Below, one piece after another: positions 12,765 to 31,083 of a DNA stretch of 64,000 nucleotides. The stretch covers positions 1,424,275 to 1,488,274 of the forward strand of contig OZ014418.1 of assembly GCA_963965975.1 (NCBI GenBank). The letters run 5' to 3'. The notes under the pieces are model-generated. The model saw only the letters and a program-made list of their open reading frames with translations, was not told where the DNA came from and did not search any database. Within the stretch, counting starts at the first letter, position 1; each line of letters opens with the position of its first letter. Position numbers and translations under genes: made by a program. The stretch is from Xestospongia bergquistia. Its lineage: Eukaryota; Porifera; Demospongiae; Haplosclerida; Petrosiidae.

Positions 12765-12775
12765 AAAACCATTAT

Positions 12776-13540
12776 GGATATTAATATGCTTCAGAGCAAG
12801 CATATAGACAGTTAGACACTAACTATTAATGGTTATAAAGTTATTAGTAAGTTGTCATAATAAACAATTATTAAATGAATAATAATAATAATAACAATAT
12901 CAAGCTGAATGATAAATAATAAAATAGTTGTTATTCCTCCAGCAATATCATTGATGTAGTATACCTACTAATAAAGAAATGTAAATTATTATCTGAGGGT
13001 TCTCTAATGATAGAAGCTATTTCTGTGAAGAAAAAGACTAATCCTAAAAACATACTATTTATAATACAGAACATCAAAAAAATGCATTAAGAATTTATTT
13101 TTGAAACAAGAGACAATTATTATATTAATAGTTCGGTTTTTTGTGGAACAGAGTAAGCAACACAGATGAAGTGCAAATAAGAGGAAATATTGGTTGGTGG
13201 CTTCAGAGTTAACAACATGTACATGGATACTTCAAGTTAAACCATAGTTGAAATACTGGACCCTAGAGACCAAAATTGAAACATTACAAATCTTACTGAC
13301 ATTCCTGTTGTGTTGATGTATTAACATGTGAAGTATTTCAATAGTTTATGACATTAACCTACATTGTTAATGTACATTACATTAAGTATTAGCTTCAATT
13401 TCTGTGCAATACAATACAAGTCAAAGTAAGTAGAAATGCTTTTATTATTGATTCAGTTTGTCACATAAAATATTTATGTCACAGAACTATTTCATCAAAC
13501 ATACTTGATGGTCAGAAGGCATGAATATGAGTCACAAAGA
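12776..13540. other. Intergenic, convergent between bHLH copy 2 and WDR26
   Basis: AT-rich, without a recognisable gene. On the minus strand a good splice acceptor (TTTTTCTTCACAG, exon side at 13022) would continue the WDR26 frame for about 30 codons to a stop near 12943. This is a candidate last exon of WDR26, but I cannot prove it. Confidence 0.4.
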
Positions 13541-13547
13541 GACTTAC

Positions 13548-20580
<7,033 letters not shown>

Positions 20581-20699
20581 GGAGGGTTCTCCAGCAGCTG
20601 TGTCCACAGAGAGACGAGCTCTCTTAAATGGTGGTGGAAAGAACCCTCCTTCTCTTTGATTGCCAGAGGAGGCCAGGTTCACAGGTGTTTCCTGGTAGC

Positions 20700-21303
20700 T
20701 TTAGTTCCAGTTTTATTAGTTACTTTGTGAGCAATGTCTTTCTCTCTTGTGACTCAGTATAAGAATTTAGGAATGAGACTTTTTGGGTGGTACCCCTAAA
20801 CAGGTGGGACAATGGGAGATAGATCAGAGACAACTAACTTCTCTGACACAATGCAAGGGGATGGCTTAGTGGTTCTTGTGGCGAGTTTAAACTTGAACCC
20901 ACTCAGTCGCTCCTTGGGGGAAGAATTCAAATATAAACTGACTGTTGTTTTTCTTCCTTGAAACCACAAGAGACGTATCGAACAGTCTCTTTATCTTTCT
21001 GACTCTTGAACAATTCAAAGACACTGTGAAACAGTTTCTTTGTTTCTCTTCACCGTCAGTTAGGAAGATAATGAATATGAATTATTTATAGAGGACGCTA
21101 CAAGCATTCTCTAATTATCCGTATATATCAATTTAAGCGCAGGGTGGCTTATTCCTCATCTACAACTTTGCCAGCGTGATATTCAGTGAAATCTTTCCCC
21201 TTGCATTACTTTACGTAAAACTCGGAGTACTATCAGTGTTAATCTTAAACTGGCAAGAAAGTGAGAGAGAGAAAATTAATAACATCTGATCCTGTTATAA
21301 ACT
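20700..21303. promoter_or_regulatory. Divergent promoter region of WDR26 (-) and MTA (+)
   Basis: About 600 bp separates the first readable WDR26 exon from the MTA start codon. It has no long reading frame and is less AT-rich than the introns. It must contain the 5' ends of both genes. No TATA box is obvious. Confidence 0.5.
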
Positions 21304-24300
21304 ATGGCCGAGGGACTCTACAGAATTGGAGGTAAAAATTACACACAATCACGTGATGTTAGGAATAATGTAAAGAATTACAGCAGTTTTTATTGATATA
21401 CATTGATCATGTGCTATAATACACCAGTTTCCTCAAAGGTTGACGTGTATTGACGAAGCAAATAGCACCAACAACAAATAAATAATATATAACTGCTCTA
21501 TTGTTACATACAAAGTAATTATTAAATTATGTATTGACTTATGTAATCTTTTGCAGAGTGTATCTTCATGGAAGTGTATCCACCTCCCACACCTTACCAA
21601 ATCTGTAAGATAGAGGAACTAAGAAAGGTAGCAATGTCATGTGATTGTCTTGTGACCATCTTGTGATAATTAAATTCAACAATGTACTTACATATTACAC
21701 ATGCTATCTGATATGATATCATGTTACATTTACATCTACACATGAGTGCATGTGTCTACATTACATACAGTATCTTGTCATGTGACTGTCATGTGATATA
21801 TATCATCCTTTTAACAGAATAGTAAAGGAAGCGTTGAAGTGGCGGCAAAGTGTTTCTATCGTCGTAGAGATCTCCCTGCCAATCTTCTAATAGCAGCAGA
21901 TAGACATGCTAGTAAGTACAAACCTGTTATACAGCTTCTGTATGTATGTTTGTCTGTCTGTCATAGTGGCTGTAGAAGAAGAGAATGAAATGGACACTAC
22001 TATTCCTCGTGCTAACAACTTTGACAAGTTAAGTGACTTGCAGAAACATCAAATAAAACATCGCGAACTATTCCTGTCTCGTCAGATAGAGACTTACAAA
22101 ATTGACATGGTCAGGTGAGGGAGAGAGATAGGAAATTGTATATGACTTTCATGTGATTTATTGGAGTAGAAGTATTATCATAATTGTATGCATGTGATTG
22201 TCATGTGATTTATAGGAAATAGAGCAGTAATTTATTTAATATTCCATCATCATTGTGTAATTGCATCATTTGCATGTGATTGTCACATGATTTATATGTT
22301 CCCACCTACTTTGTATAGAGGTAAATGTTCAGTGAGTCTTCTTAATGAGTTAGAAGATATATGTTCATACATGGAGAAAGAAGACACATTCTTTTACACT
22401 ATGGTTTATGATCCTACTCAAAAAACTCTCCTCGTTGACAAAGGAGAGATACGAATTGGTCACGAATATCAAGCTGTTGTCCCTCAATACACGCCCCCCA
22501 TCCCTGGGTCTGAGAAAGAACTCAAAAATAAAGCGGAACCCCTTTGGGAACCCAATAATATGCAAGATAGTAAAGTGGAACAGTTTTTAGTGGTATCTAG
22601 ATCTATTGGGACTTTTGCCCGTGCTCTGTTAGATGGAGCTAAGAAACCACAAATTAGTTTGAGATTGGGAGCAGCTGCTGCTTCTCGTGACATCACATTA
22701 GTTAGTATCTGACCGTTCATTCATTCATTTGTCAATTCATCCATCCATTTATCTATTATTTGTGTGTTCATCCATTCTTCTATCCATTGTTAGTTTCATG
22801 CAATGGACACATTACATCAAAGTCGTTACAACATCAATGTAGCCACTAGCCGTCTTGTTCCTAGAGGACCTGTTCTTTGTGCTGATGAGTTAGAGGCATG
22901 GTCACAAGGTAAGACCACACCCTATCCATAATAATATATAAGTCTATTGTCTTAAATAGAGGAAGCCAAACGATTTGAAGAAGGCCTTCAAGATGAGAAA
23001 AATTTCCTTTACATTCAGAGACGTTATGTAAGAATACATGTACATGTTGTGGTTTTAAGTTTGCTTTTAGTTGCCATGGAAACCATTGAAGAGTATAATA
23101 GCTTATTATTACATGTGGAAGACAACAGATCGTTATCAGATACAGGTCAGTATTGGTTGCCATAGCAACTCATTGATGTTTTTATAAGAAACGTCATCGA
23201 ATGATCGAAAAACAAAATGATTTAAAGGAAGTTATAGTACACCTCCGAACTCCATCTGGTGCCCCACCTACTGGTCCTCGTGACCTCTCTGGTAACAAAG
23301 ATATTCTTTACACCTGTTTTATTGTCTGTCTGTCATAGGTAAGGCTGCGTCTGCTGGAGAGATGAACCTAGTCATTCCATCAGAGAATACACCAGTTCCT
23401 CTTGGAACAGATGGCGAGAAAGGATGTGAAAGTTGTTTCTGTGTGTCTTCATCTCGTTGGGTCTCTTGGGGTCCTGCCCATGAGCATTGCCGTCTTTGTG
23501 GTCACTGTTACATTTACTGGAGGAAATATGGCGGTCTTAAGTTACCTACTCGCTGGGGTAAGGGGAGATTTATTTAATTTAATTAATTATTACACATACA
23601 TTGTATTTGGATTCGTGTTGTATATAATAAATTATTTGTCACATGATAATCACACAACAGGTCATGTGACACATTTATCAATGTGTGTATGATGAATTAC
23701 ATGCTGTTATTATACAGAGACTATTGATCGTGAGGTTGCAGCTGCTCAAGCAAGTGAAATAGTTCCGCCTCCAATTGAGAAAAAACCTCTTAAAGGTAAT
23801 ATGTACATATTATATTTATAATATTTCTTTTGTTTTATTGTAGAGCGACCAGATAAAGCTTCAAAAAAGGTACATGTGTGTGTGAGTATGTGCATGCACA
23901 AAGAAAGAGACAGAGAGAGAAAGTATTAAGAACTACACTATCTCATTCTTCTAGGGTTATTCAATGTCTAAATATAAGGATGATCTTATTCCTCATCTTC
24001 CTTTCTCCATGATTCCCACTGCCATTATTCTTCATTTAAGAAAGAAACTTGGCATTCGTACTCTCATCAAAGCTGCTAGAACAACTAATAATTTGATTGA
24101 TGCACAAAATTTTGGAAGACCATCAGGTAAAATTTTAGATCATTGTTAATTTTTTAAATTGTTATATAATTTAAAATTGTCACTTTAGATGCAGACCTTG
24201 CACAAGCCGTAGCAAGTCACAAGAGAGGGCAGAGAAGTCAACGTGAACGTACCCTTGATCGTGTCCGTCAAGCTCTTTCTTCCCCTCCTAAGCAATTCCG

Positions 24301-24783
24301 TTTACATAATAGCCCAATGCCTATCTCACCCTCGTATAGAGCTAAACAGTCACCACGACTGAAAACAGGAGGTACAGTATCAACCACAGGAACGTACATC
24401 CCCCCTAAAGGAGGTTCTGGTCCATCCTCGTCTTCACATCCTGTTGTACCTGCTCAAAAACAAGAGAGTATTCAACCTGGTAAATAAACACAGAAATTAG
24501 ACTTGTTAAAAAAATTTAGAATTTAGAAAATTAAAAAAGAAATTAGACTGATGTTTTTAAATTTTTAGGTGTTTTGATTGGTGGCCTGCCTATAAGAAAG
24601 AGAGAAGCCACAGACAGTGAAGGTAATAACAATATAACAATGAACAGATACTTTGAGGTGTTGTACTCTTCTTCCTTTTATTTTATTTTAAGATGCACCA
24701 GCTGCTAAGATAACTAAATCATCTGACACCAACTATCCAGCTGAAGTCTTCTTTCAAGCTAACAAACGAACGAGGTTATACAA

Positions 24784-24821
<38 letters not shown>

Positions 24822-25425
24822 TTGCCTTAAATTATCTCTAACAATGTAACACCTCGTTATTTAAGGATATCGGTTAAATGCCTTTTAATTATGGATGTGC
24901 CTAACATCCAAAGAAGGATGTCCCTTTTATTTAAACAATTAATCAACAGTGTCCAGACATAGGAAGTTATGTTGTAGCTACATTGTCAATGTATGTATTG
25001 TTACATTAATGGAGTATGATGTAGAATTTGGTGTTGTATTTTTGTGATTTTAGACATACATTTAGCAAGTCTAGATTGTCTAGCTGGTCCCTATAATTTA
25101 CATTTGGAAATCAATTAAAGGAAAAGAGTGTGTTTAATTTTAGTGATCTGGTGTCTGTGTGGTTGAGGTATTATGAGTTATTAAAGATTATTAAAGGAAG
25201 TGCAATGTTAGAGGAAATTAAGATTGTAACAGAATGTCAATATTGTGTTAATTAAATGATTATGTCCTGTGATTTAATGTGGTTAGGTTATTAATAAACC
25301 TGAGTTAATTTTGATGAGTGGTTAATTGTTTTTATCTCATTATACATAGAGAGACTAGAGAGAACATGGGACGTGATCAGCTGTTAAAACTGGCTCGTTC
25401 TCCCACCAAATCTTTTGTATCTTGA
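21304..25425 (+). CDS. MTA: Metastasis-associated protein (MTA family), NuRD subunit, 693 aa
   Basis: Seventeen exons (21304-21331, 21557-21627, 21818-21911, 21967-22114, 22319-22700, 22794-22908, 22960-23027, 23071-23145, 23189-23291, 23339-23557, 23718-23795, 23844-23869, 23955-24126, 24189-24479, 24569-24622, 24693-24774, 25350-25425) sum to 2082 nt and join in one frame. MTA proteins are scaffolds of the NuRD remodelling/deacetylase complex, binding HDAC1/2 and RBBP4/7. Visible in order: N-terminal BAH domain (CFYRRRD), [22 protein letters not shown]2 ([11 protein letters not shown]), SANT ([20 protein letters not shown]), and a GATA-type zinc finger C391-x2-C394-x17-C412-x2-C415. The C-terminal [14 protein letters not shown] resembles the conserved vertebrate end. 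The length lies between human MTA2 and MTA1. It looks like one ancestral-type gene, so I give no paralogue number. Confidence 0.95.
24781..25345 (+). other. Last MTA intron, longest of the gene
   Basis: Opens with a (TA)n tract (24787-24822) and otherwise holds AT-rich sequence in which I see no gene or clear repeat. Confidence 0.6.
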
Positions 25426-26529
25426 GTAGTGGGTGGAGTATAATGTGGGCGTGGCCTGATAAACTTACTAACCTGACTTAATAACTGTTATTTAGTATTA
25501 TACATTACAATCATATCATATCTTTGAGCTTTGTTTTTTGAAGCTACTTGTTTTTCATTGGACAGCTACCTGATTGAAATAAGACTCATTCCTGTACTCT
25601 ATATATAAGTACTGATATTGTAAAGTAACAATATAGATTCTATATGTAATCAATAGAATATAATGTACTAAAGATTAGTTGTGGTATTATCTCTGTGTGC
25701 ATCTGGTATAGTGCATGATATGGGTAGATGTTAATGTGAACAGACTAGATTTTCTATGACAGTAACTTCTCTTTGTAATATTTTGGTAACTTTTAAAAAA
25801 TTTAAGCTGGATTTGAAGACATTCCCTTCATCATCTGTACCTGATATGTAAGTCTGTACACACCCACACACGTCCATTGTTTGATTTTAATGTGACTTTA
25901 AGTCTGCAGCTTAATTGACTATAAATTATATTGTAACCTTAACTTTAATGATTCAATTTTTTGGATGCATGAATGACAGTTTTATTAACCTTAATTGTTT
26001 GATGTAGTTAGTATTGTAATAGAATTAACCTCATTTATTCCAAGAAACACTTGAGAGGAAAAAGTTACAGTTACAAGTGTTTCTTGGAGACAGACAAGGG
26101 TAATTACATTGCAATCATAACTTTTACCTCTCAAGTGTTTCTTGGAATAGATGAAATTAATTCTATTGCAATACTAACTACATCAAACAATTAAGATCAA
26201 TAAAACTGTTATCCAAAAATTGCAACATTGATTAAATATAAAGAAGCCAAGATATGCATTAAAGCAAATCCAAACATAGTATAGACTATGGCCATATAGT
26301 CTATACTATCTATGACCCAACATTACAGTCTTAGATAATCAGGTGAAGATGTATTCAGTTATAGGTCTGATCACTAAATGTCTCACGATAGTTGTATAAA
26401 ATATTTAATATATTTCATTATTTCATATTTTTATTGTAATTTATAAAAGTTGAACAATAACAACAGCTTAACAATGACTATTGGAGTATATGTAAGACAA
26501 TAGTACATTATTTTGAGTTTAATATAATG
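25426..26529. other. Intergenic, convergent between MTA and ART-like copy 1
   Basis: Contains the MTA 3' UTR, the foldback element and, near 26270-26310, a short AGTATAGACTATGGCC palindrome. No gene seen. Confidence 0.6.
25953..26225. mobile_element. Foldback (long inverted repeat) element
   Basis: The left arm (about 25953-26060) reads TTTTTGGAT, then ATTGTTTGATGTAGTTAGTA, then CCAAGAAACACTTGAGAGG. The right arm (about 26128-26225) is its reverse complement with few mismatches. A second, shorter CAAGTGTTTCTTGGA copy lies between the arms, so the centre can also pair with the left arm. There is no reading frame. It sits downstream of MTA. Confidence 0.85.
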
Positions 26530-27735
26530 TTAGTCAATGAGATGCATTGAGAAAACATATATTTGTTTATCAGAAATCATCTTTTGTTTAACTTTTCGAA
26601 TGAAGAACTGGCTACCAGGAGCAAAAGCATACTCATCTTTGTCTGGGTCATCTGAGAATGGAGTAACGTATGATACATTAGACCACAAAATTGCTTCAAG
26701 AGGTGGATTAACTACCAATAGGATACCATTGGAGTGTTTTACAGCAATATCTTTACTACTTGTAAAGCTTAGGACACTCTTTGTAGTGATGATATTACCA
26801 ACTTGGAAAATAGTTTTCAAAGCTTCATCAAAAGGCATCTCAAGAGGGTCAGTAGTTGGACCAGCATTGCCAGGAAACTCCAAGAATTCAGGAGCAAAAT
26901 GATCGAGGTCCAAGTAATTAGGTTGTCCACTAAAGAGTTGTGGAACTTGATATGTGCTTGTACAAGGTAGGGAGTAGAAAGCAACTTCCAGGAGATTATT
27001 CTGAGCTTCATTAAAACCATATAGTTGCTGGTGATTTTGTTCCAGCTGCTGTGCTAAATCTTCTTTACACTCTGTAGGTGTCATCATAAGAGAATGCATG
27101 AAGTCTTTGTTTTGAGGTGTAAATGGTGAACAACTCAAGGTCCAAATAATATTGGTAATGGTTGCTTGATCCAATAATCTATCTGGAGTTATGCTTGTGT
27201 AACGAAAAACCTTAAAGAGTATCATTCTTAAGAAACTTGGAGAAGTCCAATCATATACACAGTAGGACAAAATCCTACTGTAATCTGTAAAAGGAAAGTA
27301 CAATTGTCCAGCTTCTGTTATTTCTTCATCCGATTTTCCTGAAGCATCTGGTATATTCTGGTATGGGACTAACTTTTTCTCCATCATTTCTTTAAAGAGT
27401 GCAATATCAGACTGAGAGATGGGTGGCAGAGAATGTAAGTTCCCAGTGATATTGTTGCGATGTCCAGTTGCTAAAAAAGTAGCATCATCATAAAAGGTCA
27501 GTGTAACTCTGCCTTTTCCTAGATACCCAAAGCGACTGCCATTAATATCGATCTCATACTTACTTGTACCCCATCCAGTATCAACAAGATCTAAGAACCC
27601 TTTGTTAACAACAATGATACGATAACTTGATCCCTCTGGTCCACGTTGGATACCAACAATAGCTCCTCCACCACTGATGTATATTTCTTGTAGAGGAGAA
27701 GTATAATTGATTACTTCAACTATCTCCCACATCAT
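26530..27735 (-). CDS. Intronless ADP-ribosyltransferase-like protein, copy 1 (401 aa)
   Basis: An uninterrupted frame in a region of intron-rich genes. I start at the ATGATGTGG codons shared with copy 2; the frame continues nine codons upstream to another ATG. The N-terminal 120 residues are β-rich with a Gly-rich GGGAIVGIQRGPEG and match nothing I know. The C-terminal ~140 residues resemble the ART fold: ALKTIFQVGNIITT, the Ser strand FTSSKD (324-329), hydrophobic GILLVVNPP, and DEYAFAPGSQFFI, where E368 sits at the catalytic Glu position of arginine-type ARTs. However, the strand-1 motif reads LFSGQ (267-271), with Ser where the NAD-binding Arg is expected, and the first Glu of E-x-E is Lys. 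It may be a catalytically altered or dead ART. No signal peptide is evident. Function unknown. Confidence 0.6.
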   Translation of the reverse strand: MMWEIVEVINYTSPLQEIYISGGGAIVGIQRGPEGSSYRIIVVNKGFLDLVDTGWGTSKYEIDINGSRFGYLGKGRVTLTFYDDATFLATGHRNNITGNLHSLPPISQSDIALFKEMMEKKLVPYQNIPDASGKSDEEITEAGQLYFPFTDYSRILSYCVYDWTSPSFLRMILFKVFRYTSITPDRLLDQATITNIIWTLSCSPFTPQNKDFMHSLMMTPTECKEDLAQQLEQNHQQLYGFNEAQNNLLEVAFYSLPCTSTYQVPQLFSGQPNYLDLDHFAPEFLEFPGNAGPTTDPLEMPFDEALKTIFQVGNIITTKSVLSFTSSKDIAVKHSNGILLVVNPPLEAILWSNVSYVTPFSDDPDKDEYAFAPGSQFFIRKVKQKMISDKQIYVFSMHLID

Positions 27736-27762
27736 GTAAGTCTTATTGCACACAAATATCAC

Positions 27763-29410
27763 TAAACTATCAGGAGCTATGCTACAATATATTATATAAT
27801 CTATTCAGGAAGTATCAATTTACAGGAAGAATATCCATAGAAGTGTGCTGCAGACTACATTCTAATTCTATCAAACATATAAGATATATGCTAGTTGCGA
27901 CATTCATGACTTTGAAAGTGTGAAAATAAAAGTAATTAGTATTTATAATCCAACTTGAGTCTCTGGATGGGCCAAATTTACTAAACATGAATTGATCTTA
28001 ACTTGTTTATTATCAAATGTTTCGGTGGCCATGCATGTACTAGTCATCTTTGTTACTGATATACAATAAGAGCCACAGTTATCCATATGAAATGCATTAT
28101 CAGAGCAATAGATATTGAGTATATGAATTTTACTAATTCATACAGCCTGTTGGGTGTACACTCATTGTCAAGGCAACCAATAATAATTAGCTAACATTGA
28201 TAAAGTTTGTAGCTAGTTGCCAACAATGCTAGGAGTTAAGCCATAAACTAGCCTTGAAGACTAACATATGCTAATACATGAAAGAAAGAATGAAATGAGA
28301 TTATAATTAGTGGTCAGGTATAACTGCTATATGATACATGCCTATCCTATAATTATCATTAGATATTGATGTACATACACTAAAGTGCATTGACAAAACT
28401 ATGGCAACAAAGATTTGAAAATAACTATACACATACTTTAAAGTTAGTGTGTAGTATAAGGCCATGTACATATAATATAGCAATAGCCATGTAGAAAAAT
28501 AATAGAGTAAGATCCTAATGTACTTAAGGATAAATTCAATTCAAAGAGGGTAATGATATTGATATCATCGTTACACAAGTGTCTGGTATATTATGGCCTG
28601 GATATATATCTATCACTGGTAATATTATATATATATTATATATATATGGTCGTTTAGGTTGCATATAGACACTGACAAGTGGTAATATTACATTGTTTAA
28701 ATAACTAATATATAGTAATTGATACTTGATAGTCTGATCTTATAGTTAATTGTCTGAGCTATTAAAATTCTGTTGTTTAATGTCTCATTAATTAGATGCA
28801 ATAATTTCATGGATGCTGGGCTTATGCATGAGGGCTATCACTATGGAATTTATTTATAACACGACAGTTCTGAATATGAACACATTTGTCCTTTGTTTGG
28901 TGGAACAAATGAACTGTCAATTCCATAGTAATTAGTAATCATAACAAGATATGTTTTTAATATAATTTATGTATTTTGTAGATGTGCATGAATCCCAAGT
29001 GACCGTGACTGGATTAAAACAACCAATCTATTTTAGCAGTCCTATAGGGAATGGATAATGCCTTTTCAATTTGGTATTCGCAATTTCAAGGTTGAAGGTG
29101 CTAACAACTGCCACAATAATATGCTCAGGTAGATCTAGAAGACTGAATTTTCAAGAGGCACAAACTTACTGGTAGTTATTATGAAAACATAAACACTTTG
29201 GTATCGCGTCTTTGGTCATTCAAAGCTTCAGTTGTTACTTTGTATCCATATTTTTGATTGTGAAAAGTTATCACACGTACACATCTTTTTATTTTAACAT
29301 ATTAAAAGATAAAATTGTGCAAAAAATTCATATATAAGAAATATCAGCTGCAAAAAAATTAACCACATACTACTATAAACCGTTTTGTATTGATTCATAT
29401 TATAAGAGCC
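27763..29410. other. Spacer between the two ART-like genes
   Basis: AT-rich, with no convincing gene. It contains a short palindrome (GGTAATGATATTGATATCAT, about 28550), a TA-rich hairpin (28625-28650), and a 90-bp inverted repeat (CTATGGAAT with GACAGTTC at 28845-28870, complement GAACTGTCAATTCCATAG at 28911-28928). Homology between the two genes does not extend into it. Confidence 0.6.
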
Positions 29411-29417
29411 TAAAATG

Positions 29418-30623
29418 TTAGTCAATGAGCTGTATTGTAAAAGTATGGATTTGTTTATCAGAAATGATCTTTTGTGCAACTTTTTTAATGAAGAACTGGC
29501 TACCAGGAGCAAAAGCATACTCATCTTTGTCTGGGTCATGAGAGAGTGGAGTAACGTATGATACATTAGACCACAAAATTGCTTCAAGAGGTGGATTAAC
29601 TACCAATAGGATACCATTGGAGTGTTTTACAGCAATATCTTTACTACTTGTAAAGCTTAGGACACTCTTTGTAGTGATGATATTACCAACTTGGAAAATA
29701 GTTTTCAAAGCTTCATCAAAAGGCATCTCAAGAGGGTCAGTAGTTGGACCAGCATTGCCAGGAAACTCCAAGAATTCAGGAGCAAAAAGATCCAGGTCCA
29801 AGTAATTAGGTTGTCCACTAAAGAGTTGTGGAACTTGATATGTGCTTGTACAAGGTAGGGAGTAGAAAGCAACTTCCAGGAGATTATTCTGAGCTTCATT
29901 AAAACCATATAGTTGCTGGTGATTTTGTTCCAGCTGCTGTGTTAAATCTTCTTTACACTCTGTAGGTGTCATCATAAGAGAATGCATGAAATCTTTGTTT
30001 TGAGGTGTAAATGGTGAACAACTCAAGGTCCAAATAATATTGGTAATGGTTTCTTGATCCAATAATCTATCTGGAGTCATGCTTGTGTAACGAAAAACCT
30101 TAAAGAGTATCATTCTTAAGAAACTTGGAGAAGTCCAATCATATACACAGTAGGACAAAATCCTACTGTAATCTGTAAAAGGAAAGTACAATTGTCCAGC
30201 CTCTGTTATTTCTTCATCCGATTTTCCTGGAGCATCTGGTATATTCTGGTATGGGACTAACTTTTTCTCCATCATTTCTTTAAAGAGTGCAATATCAGAC
30301 TGAGAGATGGGTGGCAGAGGATGCAAGTTCCCAGTGATATTGTTGTGATGTCCAGTTGCTAAAAAAGTAGCATCATTATAAAAGGTCAGTGTAACTCTGC
30401 CTTTTCCTAGATACCCAAAGCGACTGCCATTAATATCAATCTCATACTTACATGTACCCCATCCAGTGTCAACAAGATCTAAGAACCCTTTGTTAACAAC
30501 AATGATACGATAACTTGATCCCTCTGGTCCACGTTGGATACCAACAATAGCTCCTCCACCACTGATGTATATTTCTTGTAGAGGAGAAGTATAATTGATT
30601 ACTTCAACTATCTTCCACATCAT
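29418..30623 (-). CDS. Intronless ADP-ribosyltransferase-like protein, copy 2 (401 aa)
   Basis: Near-identical partner of copy 1, 2.9 kb away on the same strand. I count ten substitutions in the first 356 residues and ten more in the last 45, so the C-terminal tail is far more diverged. All features noted for copy 1 are the same here: LFSGQ in place of an Arg-containing strand-1 motif, FTSSKD, and DKDEYAFAPGSQF. Both frames are intact. Similarity starts about nine bases before the ATG and fades just after the stop, so the homology is limited to the coding unit. This fits an old coding-sequence duplication refreshed by gene conversion, or retroposition. Biochemical activity cannot be inferred. 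Confidence 0.6.
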   Translation of the reverse strand: MMWKIVEVINYTSPLQEIYISGGGAIVGIQRGPEGSSYRIIVVNKGFLDLVDTGWGTCKYEIDINGSRFGYLGKGRVTLTFYNDATFLATGHHNNITGNLHPLPPISQSDIALFKEMMEKKLVPYQNIPDAPGKSDEEITEAGQLYFPFTDYSRILSYCVYDWTSPSFLRMILFKVFRYTSMTPDRLLDQETITNIIWTLSCSPFTPQNKDFMHSLMMTPTECKEDLTQQLEQNHQQLYGFNEAQNNLLEVAFYSLPCTSTYQVPQLFSGQPNYLDLDLFAPEFLEFPGNAGPTTDPLEMPFDEALKTIFQVGNIITTKSVLSFTSSKDIAVKHSNGILLVVNPPLEAILWSNVSYVTPLSHDPDKDEYAFAPGSQFFIKKVAQKIISDKQIHTFTIQLID

Positions 30624-31083
30624 GTGATAGTCTTATTTCAATGATATAAAAATCATTGAAGTTGGTCTTAGCCCTAGACCTAAATGCATAGCTAATAGTA
30701 AGACTTGCAATTATAATGACTTTGGTGTCCTTTTCAAGAAGAATGGGTTGGTGGCATTCATCGATGTTTTGTTATTGTAACACTGAATGGCAAATATGCT
30801 TTATAATAACACAACTTAATGTGCATAACAGATACAATTTGATCCACAGATACAGACCAGTTGCAAGACTCATTCCTGACACACATTAACGTATCTATTC
30901 CTATAACCATATATTGACAACTTCATTCCAATTCCAATAGCAAGACTCATTCTTGTACCATAATATTAATAAATTCATTCTAGTACTAGTACTATAATAT
31001 ACAAATGGATTTACATTTGATGTATAAGATAGGATTGAAAAAGTACAGGAGCTGAACTATAATAAGTACCTGTACACCAGTAT
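30624..31083. other. Intergenic between ART-like copy 2 and INTS7
   Basis: About 460 bp of AT-rich sequence. It carries two related GCAAGACTCATTC(C/T)TG blocks (about 30864 and 30941) forming an imperfect direct repeat. No gene seen. Confidence 0.5.

Larger units (their letters stand above)
10009..12775 (+). repeat. Tandem duplication of a ~1.4-kb gene unit
   Basis: Unit 1 (about 10009-11437) and unit 2 (about 11440-12770) align along nearly their whole length. Both begin with GTCCAATCACTACAACT, which in unit 1 is the last coding exon of KNTC1 and in unit 2 lies directly behind the first bHLH stop codon. Both contain the same E-box cluster, 5' leader, intron and bHLH coding exon. Unit 1 has an extra segment around 10605-10680 that unit 2 lacks. 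Confidence 0.9.

Noticed and set aside
22365-22720. Antisense frames over the MTA exon 22319-22700
   Set aside because: The plus-strand exon encodes conserved ELM2-region sequence; the opposite frames are shadows.
26537-26902. Plus-strand frame opposite ART-like copy 1, and the similar one opposite copy 2
   Set aside because: They mirror the minus-strand coding sequence and show no independent features.
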